Source: Siphonodentalium dalli (taxonomy: Eukaryota; Mollusca; Scaphopoda; Gadilida; Siphonodentaliidae). From it: a stretch of DNA of 64,000 nucleotides. The notes under the pieces were generated by a model. The model was given only the letters and a program-made list of their open reading frames with translations. It was not told the origin of the DNA and searched no databases. A program made the position numbers and the translations under genes. Positions 1 to 8,406 of this stretch are shown piece by piece; position 1 is the stretch's first letter, and each line of letters begins with the position of its first letter. Location: NCBI GenBank assembly GCA_032622095.1, contig CP136066.1, forward strand, positions 131,965,917-132,029,916, given 5' to 3'.

Positions 1-550
1 TGCGCGATCGGAAAAGTCGCTAGCTGCAGCGGAAGTGAATAAATTAACCCATACGCTGCTGCCGAATTCGCTATAAATCTACGCAAAAACGCCGAAATTA
101 ACACCCGCCGACCGGACCGCCCCCAGGGGTCCGAGCGAGATGGGGTTTGCACTATCGTGTAGAATGGATCCCAATGTACCAAAGTTCCAATCCCCAAGTC
201 GATAGCTCGAGTGGACACGGCACTGTTAACCCCTGACTTGCAGTCGTTTCCGCCAGGTACGGAAAATCCAAAAAGGCGCCGACCGCACCACCCCTGACTG
301 CCTGACCACGGAAATGGACATTATATCATGAAGGAAATACGGCTATTAATCCATGCGCGATCGGACAAGTCGCTATCTGCAGCGGAAGTGAATAAATTAA
401 CCCATACGCTGCTGCCGAATTCGCTATAAATGTACGCAAAAACGCCGAAATTAACACCCGCCGACCGGACCGCCCCCAGGGGTCCGAGCGAGATGGGGTT
501 TATACTATCGTGTCGAATGGACCCGAATGTACCAAAGTTCCAATCCCCAA
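1..550 (+). repeat. Satellite B, about 1.5 units of a ~355 bp tandem repeat
   Basis: The units match those at 26967-28090 and 31931-34380. Each contains the landmarks GATGGGGTTTGCACTATCG, TTAACCCATACGCTGCTGCC and CCCCAAGTCGATAGCTCGAG, and landmarks recur at ~355 bp. The stretch aligns to 27540 onward with a constant offset of 27539. Open frames across it recur in every unit and are not genes. Confidence 0.9.
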
Positions 551-632
551 GACCTGGGTAACTTTATCACAATTCTCACCAACCTGGGTAACTTTATCAC
601 AAAATTAGGAACCTGGGTAACTTTATCACAGA
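551..632 (+). repeat. Three copies of a ~20 bp direct repeat
   Basis: ACCTGGGTAACTTTATCACA occurs three times at ~30 bp spacing, immediately after the B satellite breaks off. The same triple is at 28091-28170 in the paralogous empty locus. Function unknown. Confidence 0.8.
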
Positions 633-663
633 AAACCGGTGAGTGACCTATTCAGCGCAAGTT

Positions 664-800
664 ATAGGGTTAACATTGCCGTTTCCTCTCGAGCTATCGA
701 CTTGAGGACTGGAACTTTGGTACATAGGTATATGTATATTATGCACGACAATGCACGCCCCATCTCGCTCTGATGACCACTGGGGTGTGGTCGGTTTTTA
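664..800 (-). repeat. Inverted partial satellite B unit
   Basis: CGAGCTATCGACTTGAGGAC, ACTTTGGTACAT and CCCATCTCGCTC are satellite B landmarks in reverse orientation and diverged. With 1-550 this makes a head-to-head B arrangement. The paralogous copy is at 28203-28339. Confidence 0.7.
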
Positions 801-814
801 GTAGCACAGGTAGG

Positions 815-1005
815 CCTATATATTATTACAGTACCGATACTTTAGCAGTTCGGCTAAAGTGCCGTATACGGTACTTTAGCAGTTCGGGTAGAGTGTCGTA
901 CACGGTACTTTAGTATGTGAGGCCAAATTCACATTTAATAATGAATTGTGCTTAATCGCAATCAATTGCGCTTAAGCGCAAATTCCACATATTGTGCTTA
1001 AGCAC
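815..1005. repeat. Palindrome-rich left flank of the Polinton
   Basis: Three degenerate ~41 bp copies of a motif around GGTACTTTAGCAGTTCGG are followed by nested palindromes related to GCGCTTAAGCGC. The same sequence is at 28354-28544, and a reverse-oriented relative is at 50932-51000, so this is a dispersed repeat. It ends at the duplicated target AAGCAC (1000-1005). Confidence 0.75.
1000..1005. other. Left target-site duplication AAGCAC
   Basis: It is identical to 17022-17027. The empty paralog carries AAGCAC once, at 28539-28544, where flank continues directly into flank. Confidence 0.95.
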
Positions 1006-1621
1006 AGTAGTGTATATGAATATCCAATTCGTATACTCTATAGAATTAAAGGTATTGTAAGACATACTAATAACTATTTCTAGGCAGATGGTATAGTAAG
1101 CAAACTATTTCTAGGCAGATGGTATAGTAAGCAAACTATTTCTAGGCAGATGGTATAGTAAAGCAAACTATTTCTAGGCAGATGATATAGTCAGACTAAC
1201 TAGTAACTATTTGAAGGATTAGTACGCACGATTGAATACATGTATTATTATGTAATATAGTGATGATAGGTTAGTAAAATAATAGTCCTAAATGAGATGA
1301 ATTATTCGCTAGTGAATAACCTCGTGCATGTAAAAACCACAAGGCTAAAACACATGGAATATTTGTTAGTGTCGGAACTGTTTCTTCTTTATTGTAGATT
1401 TGTAGGTAACACTATTCGATCTCATAAAACTCGATATTACAGAGTCTCGTAGAAAACGAAATGTGGAACCCTTCACACTTTAGTTCCTTTAATGAATATT
1501 AATAATATATATCATAAACAAACACAATTATATCAATATTTTGATCAATATTAAATACAAAATATATCATAAAACAAACATAATCAAATCAATCTTTTTT
1601 AAGATATGGACAGTCTGGTCT
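1006..1621 (+). repeat. Polinton left terminal inverted repeat
   Basis: It matches the reverse complement of 16454-17021 with a few indels. The left arm is ~50 bp longer because of an AT-rich insertion near 1490-1570. The match runs past the stop codon of the zinc-knuckle ORF and ends about 33 bp inside its coding sequence. Four 31 bp direct repeats lie within it (1072-1196). Confidence 0.9.
1072..1196 (+). repeat. Four 31 bp direct repeats inside the Polinton TIR
   Basis: The unit is AACTATTTCTAGGCAGATGG followed by TATAGTAAGCA, four times, the last diverged. It is mirrored in the other TIR. Subterminal iterons of this kind could bind a transposition or replication protein; that role is inference. 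Confidence 0.85.
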
Positions 1622-1846
1622 TAAATGATCTCCGTTACATTCATAGCATCTAACACGAGTCTTTTTAAATTTATCAGCTGAATTCAATTTAGATATCCTA
1701 TACAAAATTTTAGCATTTTTATCAGCTAATATTGAAATTTGTTGTCCTATCTCTTCTATATCAGCCAAATTATCTAAAAGTTTTCTTTTTAAACTCCCTC
1801 TGTTCTTTCCTTTCTGAGAAACTTCGAATTCACTGTCAGAAGACAT
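1589..1846 (-). CDS. Small zinc-knuckle protein of the Polinton
   Basis: An 85-residue ORF if started at the internal ATG (MSSDSEF); an upstream in-frame start at 1876 adds ten residues. Residues ~23-55 are heptad-like (LADIEEIGQQISIL), suggesting a short coiled coil. The C terminus has a CCHC knuckle, C67-x2-C70-x3-H74-x4-C79, one residue shorter than the canonical C-x2-C-x4-H-x4-C spacing. It is the terminal gene of the minus-strand cluster, 55 bp downstream of the protease ORF. Its last ~11 codons lie in the TIR and are duplicated at the other Polinton end. A nucleic-acid-binding role is inferred from the knuckle; I do not recognise the family. Confidence 0.6.
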   Translation of the reverse strand: MSSDSEFEVSQKGKNRGSLKRKLLDNLADIEEIGQQISILADKNAKILYRISKLNSADKFKKTRVRCYECNGDHLRPDCPYLKKD

Positions 1847-1900
1847 TTTGATTTTAAAAATATTATAAAAAAGCATTTCATTTATAGCAACAACAAAAAA

Positions 1901-2353
1901 CTAAATATCGAACAACACGGGTAGATGTTGTTTACACCAATTATAAACGTAAGTATCATTATGAAAACCGGGTTTATTTAAAACGTATAGACAGTCCAAT
2001 CCTCTACAAGTATGATACAAATAATATAATACGAAATAACCACACAAAAAAGAAGATATATGTTGAATATAATTTGTACTATAATACAATCTACCATATT
2101 TAGCTAACATATTTTTCAACTGCTCAGATGGAGGTAATCCGATAGGATCAAAATATATTATAAAATTATCATCGCGTTTCCATATACATATCCAATGTTC
2201 ACCATCTAACCAAGATGGGTCAGTATTACAAATTAAACCTCTGTTCGGCTTAATAGTATCAGGTAATTCGTCCAAAGCATAAACGCCTATTATCATAGAA
2301 TTCAAAACTGAGTCTGATTTTAATGCATCAGATATATCTAAGTTGCTCAACAT
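1901..2353 (-). CDS. PRO: Adenovirus-type cysteine protease (adenain-like)
   Basis: A 150-residue ORF from the ATG at 2351-2353, chosen because it follows the major capsid stop by 4 nt; an upstream in-frame ATG would overlap that frame. The order of catalytic residues is that of adenain: His near residue 53 in GEHWICIW, Asp near 69 in YFDPIGLPP, a Gln near 97 and Cys near 104 in SSFLCGYFVLYY. Such proteases mature capsid proteins in adenoviruses and Polinton-like viruses. The frame is intact and of normal length for the family. It sits between the capsid and zinc-knuckle genes on the same strand. Confidence 0.85.
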   Translation of the reverse strand: MLSNLDISDALKSDSVLNSMIIGVYALDELPDTIKPNRGLICNTDPSWLDGEHWICIWKRDDNFIIYFDPIGLPPSEQLKNMLAKYGRLYYSTNYIQHISSFLCGYFVLYYLYHTCRGLDCLYVLNKPGFHNDTYVYNWCKQHLPVLFDI

Positions 2354-2357
2354 AATG

Positions 2358-3664
2358 TTAAAATATTCCACCCGTGTAAACGCTACGTTCCCCGCTAATT
2401 TCTATAGAACTATCGTATTCGGCATATACTATTACATTTACTGTATCTGGTAAAGCTGTTGAAAAATTTGCACTTAACCGTGCACTACCTCGCTTGTTTT
2501 GGGTGCCAAACTAAACTATCAGCATTATGATCTGCAGTTAAATCAAAACCGAAAGTTGTAAAACCATTGGCATAATCAAAAAAGCTAACTCTGAAAGATT
2601 GCTCGCAATATAATTTATTTATAGAATTCAAAAATGTGTAATATGAACCTACATATAAATCATCATCGAAAGTTTGTTCGTATTTATGCCCATTCACGGT
2701 TTTACCATTAACAGACAATTCCATTTCGTAGCAATCATAATGTTTAAAATTAAAAGGAGAAGATGCTATAGTACCATTAAATGCTGTATTATCTACTAAA
2801 AATATTAACACTCTCTTAGGAAGAAATGGATCACCCAAAAACAAATCGTCTTTAATCAAGCTTAAAGTCCTAGGTGCTACGCTAAATGTTTTTAACGAAA
2901 CTCTATCCAAAGGATATTGAGCATTGGTTCCACTTAATAACTTTTTGCTTATTTCATTTGAAGTGACATCACTTAACTCTACGGTTCGTACAAACAATTT
3001 AGTATCTGACAGCTCAATCTTATAATCACCAGCACTACCTTGTAAACAAAAAGTAGGCTTTGATCTATGCAGTCTGAGTTTTATGGGTACGTTTGGAATT
3101 AACAATTTTGGTTGATTAAACATGTCCAAATGTAGTTTACCGCATAATTGAAATTTTTTCAATATTACCGTCTTTAATTATTCCAAGTAACTGCCTACCT
3201 CTGGGAATGTCTGCCGGTACATCATCCAAAGTCCCACCTTTCTGAGGTATAAATAAAGTTGTTCTCTCTAATTGATTTTCTCTTGTAGAACTTAAGAAAG
3301 TTTCTATGTAAGATCTATAAGCATAATATCGACCAACTCCACATTCTACACCGTTTAATAATAAATCAGCTCTCTCGAATAAAGAATGAAGAAAATTATT
3401 TATTGGAAAAGCGTGCTGATCGCCTGCAAAAACGGTTCCATCGGTTTTCGATATTTTAACGTCGGTTTGCAAATAACTTTCCGAAAGATCAACATAATGT
3501 GCAGATGGAGACTCTAAAAAGAACTCTAGTACGTTACTATTTGAATAATTTGAATTCGATGGATGTTTCTCTGTAAATGAACCGTCTGTTATAGTTACCA
3601 CAGTAGGTGGAATTTCAAAAACATCCACCTCGCTCTTAGAAACTGGACAGCTGTTGGGATTCAT
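2358..3664 (-). pseudogene. MCP: Polinton major capsid protein (double jelly-roll type), two frameshifts
   Basis: The first part (3664 to ~3140) matches the N-terminal half of the capsid family often annotated in animal genomes as F54H12.2-like, with PSAHYVDLSESYLQTDVKI and an FPINNFLHSLFERADLLLNG segment. The frame shifts near 3140-3162 and the protein continues in another frame to ~2490. There a second shift is needed: the C-terminal strand-rich end (NVIVYAEYDSSIEI) lies in a third frame and stops at 2358. The total span corresponds to ~435 codons, the usual size of this family, so two small indels have broken an otherwise full-length gene. The start ATG directly abuts the upstream basic protein gene. 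The product would have formed the capsid shell. Confidence 0.85.
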
Positions 3665-4030
3665 TTATTCAAAAATATCACGTTTTGTTTTTCGTCTCTT
3701 CCTACGTCTTTTTGAAGGAATATCCGAATATTCTTGTAATTTACGTCGTTTTGATGGAATATCCGAATTATATTGTAATTTACGTTTAGGCCGTAAAAGA
3801 TCTAAAGCTGCTTCTTTACCCCGATTTCGAATAGATTCTGATAAATTTTGCCCACTCAATATATCGCTACCAACATTAGAGGCTGTTTCTAAACCTTTTG
3901 TTAAAAGAGATTTTCCCAGATTTTTTGCAATTGACGCAATTGATCTGGCTAATTTACCAAAAATAGAACCAAGTCCGTAACCTCTCTGATACCTATCTCC
4001 TATAAAAATAGGAATAGGACTATTCGCCAT
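3665..4030 (-). CDS. Basic amphipathic virion-type protein of the Polinton
   Basis: A 121-residue ORF. The N-terminal third (GLGSIFGKLARSIASIAKNL) is glycine/alanine-rich and amphipathic. The C-terminal third is very basic, with two SDIPSKRRK-type repeats and runs of Arg/Lys. It ends one base before the major capsid ATG, as tight as a polycistronic late cluster. Its composition and place resemble the small basic, membrane-active core or cement proteins of adenovirus-like particles; the exact role is inference. The frame is intact. Confidence 0.6.
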   Translation of the reverse strand: MANSPIPIFIGDRYQRGYGLGSIFGKLARSIASIAKNLGKSLLTKGLETASNVGSDILSGQNLSESIRNRGKEAALDLLRPKRKLQYNSDIPSKRRKLQEYSDIPSKRRRKRRKTKRDIFE

Positions 4031-5356
4031 AACTTTAAATAATGAAACATCTATTTATATACATTTATATTTAATATCAATCCTTATCCAATCAAAATGC
4101 GTTTAAATAATAAAACTAGAACAGTTTTACCATAATCCGTCCAAGGAGGTGGCATACCTGTAGAATCACGAATAGATATCGAAATAGTGTCAAAATTCTT
4201 ATGATGTATAGGAAAAAATAGCAAATTTGCGAATTCATAATATGTTGTTGATACAATATCATCAGAACGTGGGCATATTACTTTCAATAATTGTGAATTA
4301 GAATCGCCTACTATACTATGTGTACATATATCTGAATAAATATAAAGAGCGTCTATATGATCCAATTGATTAGTTACAATTAAAAAACAGTCTTTGGATT
4401 TTCCACCGGTATCCTTTAATTTTAGTTGATAATTTTCACGCAAATTAAGAAGATATCCCAATTCAGAAGTCCTTGTAATTTGCAAATCCATCGCCAACGA
4501 ATAACGAGACATGCTTGTATGGTTTGCCATTCTAGTGAAACAAAGGTAGTTCACGTTTTGACGTTTTCTCACCTTAATGTCAATAACTACATCCCCGATT
4601 AAATCCTCAAATATGGTTTGGGACTCTTTCGCATCGATTGAATTCAAACCAGGGGCCTATACTATAGAATTACAATTGCCGTGTTTCTCCACGTGGACAA
4701 ACTGTCGAATACTATGGATACGATAATTTACAAGTGTGTGCGACTCCCCGTCATTTACAAGAACAGACAAAATCCAGTACTATGGATCTTCGTTTTCTGC
4801 GCGTGGAGGCGAACGCTTGTTAATGGGTAAAGGGAACTTACTCTAATATTATACATAAATGGATATAGTAATGCCTATATACATGTATATTTGAGTCATT
4901 TGGCGAGTGGTTTAGTGGATGTATAAAGTCAATGTTATGATAGGCAATGGGGAACACGATAACTACTTGCGTGCACCATAATCCCAATGGCACAAGCATC
5001 GCGAAAATACACAAACGATTACAACATTTTACGCTGAACACGAGTACAAAATATCGTAAGCGAAAACGCTCTTTATAAGAGATAGATGTTTTATTGACCA
5101 ACATCATAGAACAATAAACTCATGGTCAAATATATTTAACGATGTATGTACGAACACAAAGGGATAGAGACGGATAGAGTGATCACAAATAAACCCCATC
5201 GACAGAAAAACCTACACGTGGTGATTATAGTGTCAGATTGAGCAGGGACATTTTAACTGGTTGTCGTATACGTACGATTTCGATACATGTACAATGGAAT
5301 TGAAAACAAACTGAATTGCCGGAGATAATAGACTGATAAAAATATTTCCAAGTTAA

Positions 5357-5848
5357 AGGTACGGTTGGCCTTGGCGGTGGGTATCCTGTGAAAATATTTC
5401 CACCCGTCAAAAACCGCCACAAACAGAAAGAACAACAAAATGTAGACAGACTTTGTCCGTATACAAATAATAAATATCGCATAAACAGTATGTTATTGTC
5501 ATATATTTGACCATTGTTATGTAAACAAAGGCATAAAACGTTACTTTTCTGGTGTTTGTTTATATTATGATGGTAAACATTAAGAGCGTTCTTTGTTGGT
5601 GAATTCCTGATATGGAACGAATAAAGAGCGTTTATGCCATTTGTGTGTGATTAGCCAGCAGCATTGTACTGTCCTCTGTGACACAATCAGGCTCTTGATT
5701 AGGTAAAATATAGTAAATCTTTATGATAACATGCTGTTTACGCGATGGTCATGGTATATATGAACGAAACTATGCGTTTTAATGTTTTTCTGTTTACGGT
5801 GATTGGAACAAATATAAATATTTTCGACAACTAAGGCCTCACGTGCCT
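5357..5848. mobile_element. PiggyBac-like non-autonomous element, 492 bp
   Basis: TTAA is present on both sides (5353-5356 and 5849-5852). The ends are AGGTACGGTTGGCCTT and, reversed, AGGCACGTGAGGCCTT. Element X copy 2 has a single TTAA at 47180-47183 with no insert, which proves the boundaries. A relative lies at 12087-12455. There is no coding capacity for a transposase. Confidence 0.85.
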
Positions 5849-6291
5849 TTAAAAGGGTGAAATATATATTTCAAGTATATTTTCCAAAGGGTCGGTTTAA
5901 CTTTTTGTTTAAGTAGAAACTTAGATTTAACAACCAAAATTACACTGAATGTAGGAAAACATCATACTAGTAGTATAAATTATAATTTGCAGTTACATTA
6001 GCTGGAAAATTTAGTCATTGTAATGATTATAACCTATTCTCCAGTCTTAATTTTTAAATTCAGTGCCATTTTCTACCATGGAATCGCGGTAACATTCACG
6101 TATAAGGTATCCGCTGCCCGAGTACACCTCCTCCCTGAACCAGAAAACTATATTTGCACCCCATTCGGTTGAAATTCTGCAATGGTTACTCAAGATTTCC
6201 AACTGTTAGAAATCCCCAAACCAACAATTCAAACCGATCGAAACTTCTGAACTAATTGCCATTTACCCCATAAATCAATCATCACTAACTT

Positions 6292-6555
6292 TTGGACGAA
6301 GATTATTGTGATGCGCCAATACCCATTGAACGTCCCTGTGTGACATTCCCAATTGTTGAGTATTTTGATGAGAATCGCCCCCGTCACAACATAATTTATG
6401 TGCAAACCCTTATTTATCAAAGCCAATTTGTCTATGTTTATGAACCCCATCTCAACATATATCTATCTACGCCCATGCGTAATTTGAACCCATCATCTCA
6501 ATATGACTACGATTTTATTGACCCGGTGAAACTTCGAACGTTGAGAAAGGGTTAA
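6292..6555 (+). pseudogene. Degenerate ORF of element X
   Basis: An open frame without ATG, preceded by a stop at 6286-6288. It encodes EDYCDAPIPIERPCVTFPIV, then a Tyr/Asn-rich stretch. The equivalent in copy 2 (from ~47635) is similar but broken by a ~98 bp tandem duplication. The DAP..VTF motif recurs in the ORF at 11624. It may be an exon remnant; family not recognised. Confidence 0.35.
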
Positions 6556-6694
6556 TGCATGAGTGCGCAATACACAAAGCGATAATCCGACATATCGACA
6601 TTCGCACGCGTTTCATTGCGGTGACAACCACTAATTCAGCCTCGTATACTTGTAATGTTAACACCGTGTTCTACCCGATTTGTGTTATGTCTGT

Positions 6695-7257
6695 GCACCT
6701 AGTACAAACGCTATCGCATGCCAAATGGGGTGGGATGCTGAAAAATCGCAAGCCAATTTGCGCGCGATTTAGTTTGCCGTGTCCCGCGTGACTCAGCATC
6801 GCATGCGAATATGTTTCGATTGTAAAATTCAAAGAAATGTAACTCTAACATACCCGTTATTTAGTAAAAAATCATACCAAAAGAATGACACCACAAAGAG
6901 ACACGTTTCAAAAACACTATAGGAAAAATCACTTTTCTAAACCTGTTGGGAAACACAAAATTCAAACTGTTATTGAAGCGCCGCAGGCGCGTTAAGCAAC
7001 GTCACCCCTTTTTCAAATTGATATCGAGGCAGTCAGGTCGCGCCAGCGACCGCTGCCGCGGGGGCCTGATGGCTCATAAAAACAACTCTATATATAAGCG
7101 CCCGCGGCTACCACTTTATAGCATCAAGGGTAGACTGAGCAAATCGAGACGGGATGCTGGTCCCGCCAAACTCTCCAGACGGCATCGACATATCAAAACG
7201 CATGCGATTCTCGCCTATCGTATCCGTATTTGGACGAGATTGTAAGACCATAGCCTG
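6695..7257. mobile_element. Unclassified 563 bp insert with GTCTGT duplication
   Basis: GTCTGT is present at 6689-6694 and 7258-7263. The uninterrupted site in element X copy 2 reads TTATGTCTGTACTATGG at 48111-48127. No terminal inverted repeat is apparent. The inner 317 bp are repeated in inverted orientation at 11087-11403. On the minus strand the shared part opens with CAGGCTATGG, then a short open frame ending in DAIKW, then TATA-like boxes. Confidence 0.8.
6941..7257 (-). repeat. 317 bp inverted repeat, left copy
   Basis: It is near-identical to 11087-11403 in opposite orientation. The two arms bracket the minor-capsid N half, membrane protein, integrase, both virion-type ORFs and the ATPase. 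The arm carries GC-rich GCCGCAGGCGCG and CGCGCCAGCGACC segments unlike the AT-rich Polinton around it. Confidence 0.85.
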
Positions 7258-8139
7258 GTCTGTACTATGGAACTCACTAAGTTGGTTATTTATCAGCCCG
7301 TCAAGCGAGTTCTTGTTTTTCCCCAAGTTAGACAATTCGAGTACTATAGAATAACAAAAAGATGCAGCGTTGGGACACTCCAAACACCACAAAAACCGAG
7401 CAGCTTGCTGCTGAAATGAATCCCGGTTACAGAATGGCTCTCCCAGAACATTATATAAGTCAGTTCACAACGATGTATGGTGTGAAAAAAGGGTAATCGC
7501 CTATTGTTAAATTCCAATATCCAATGCAAGGAATTTACAAGAACACAATTGCTCGAGTACTATAGAACACAAGTCTAGCTTTACAAGACTGGGAAATTAC
7601 CGACTAACGCTGTCCACGTGGAGAAACACGGCAATTGTAATTCTATAGTATAGGCCCCAGGATCGATTAATTTATATTTCGTCTTTTCTAATTCTGACAT
7701 AAATTCAGAATCTTTGTAAAAATGCAAAATTAATTTTCGTTGAACTAATTGCATCCTATCTATCAAATCTTCGAACGAACATTTGTCATCAAAAATAACA
7801 CCATATTCAATCTTTGTAAATACACTTTTCCTCCATCTAATCGGACCTTTAACCCGAAGTTTCCTAGCAATAATACCGTAATTGGGATCTCTAACAATTG
7901 GTAAATCAGTTTCTGGCGTCAAGAAATTCATATCCACCACTATTCCATAAACAAATGCATAAGATTGATCATCTGTGGAAAAGGTAAAATTTCTTTGTTC
8001 CAGGAGCGGGCTTTTAAATCTGGTTGGAATAATGGCTGATGATAAAGCTACACACCAATCATCCTCCTGTAACCGAATCTCACTAGGCAAACTCACGGTA
8101 TATTCAGATAGTGAATTTCTGAATAAATCACCAGAAACA

Positions 8140-8406
8140 TTAGACGGTAAAGTCACCGAAAACAGGCCCGTTGCTTGCATGTTTACTTAATTTAGGAGAT
8201 GGAGACAAAAGTCCAACAGAACCCGACAGTAAACTAATCCAAATAGACGGTGTGTCCACGCCGTGTATACTAATATTTAATATAGCAGAAACACATACTA
8301 TATAAAGCAAAAATACTTGACTGATATACACAACCTGTCCTTTGGAAACTTTATTATTGAAAAAAGTCCATTTTGACGATTGTCGTTTTAATCTGAGGTC
8401 GTGATC
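8140..8406 (-). CDS. Small membrane protein overlapping integrase and minor capsid genes
   Basis: Up to 89 residues from the ATG at 8404-8406. It overlaps the integrase stop by 19 nt and the minor capsid start by 41 nt in other frames. The middle is hydrophobic: VVYISQVFLLYIVCVSAILN is a good membrane segment, followed by IWISLLSGSVGLLSPSPKL, a second weaker one. Small membrane proteins with an LL...G.L.PSP ending sit in this position in other Polintons as I remember them, so I think it is real. The overlap with two genes makes it easy to miss. The C-terminal tail beyond PSPKL may be an extension after loss of the original stop. Confidence 0.55.
   Translation of the reverse strand, partial: DHDLRLKRQSSKWTFFNNKVSKGQVVYISQVFLLYIVCVSAILNISIHGVDTPSIWISLLSGSVGLLSPSPKLSKHASNGPVFGDFTV

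Larger units (their letters stand above)
4650..7660. mobile_element. Element X copy 1, DNA transposon inserted in the minor capsid gene
   Basis: Inverted ends are CAGGGGCCTATACTATAG at 4650 and its complement ending near 7658-7660. The matching arms are nearly 50 bp and include the palindrome CCACGTGG. The second base from the end differs between arms, and no clean target duplication is visible. A second copy is at 43335-50912. No transposase is recognisable. Relative to copy 2, this copy carries a 492 bp TTAA-flanked insert (5357-5848) and a 563 bp insert (6695-7257). Confidence 0.85.
4084..8180 (-). pseudogene. mCP: Polinton minor capsid (penton-like) gene, split by element X
   Basis: The N-terminal half is at 8180 to ~7661, opening with FSVTLPSNVSGDLF and a strand-rich jelly-roll-like sequence. 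The C-terminal half is at ~4649-4084 and ends with FDTISISIRDSTGMPPPW and FGK/YGK-like strands typical of the Polinton minor capsid C terminus. Between them lies a 3.0 kb transposon (4650-7660). The interruption falls after the residues KYKLID; the apparent last ~26 residues of the N-terminal ORF are transposon sequence. Together the halves give ~360 codons, a normal size. The N-terminal half starts with ATG and overlaps the 3' end of the small membrane-protein ORF. Each half alone is unlikely to be functional. Confidence 0.85.

Noticed and set aside
1072-1196. CRISPR-like regular repeats
   Set aside because: The 31 bp units are directly abutting with no spacers, lie in a eukaryotic TIR and are mirrored at the other end.
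4084-4647. An independent 187-residue gene
   Set aside because: It has no ATG, begins exactly at the element X end, and its sequence is the C-terminal half of the minor capsid.
6695-7257. Solo LTR
   Set aside because: TATA boxes and a 5-6 bp duplication fit, but the insert cannot be framed to start TG and end CA.
4640-7670. Target duplication around ATCGAT for element X copy 1
   Set aside because: ATCGAT occurs on both sides but not directly at the termini, and copy 2 shows no comparable duplication; treated as coincidence.
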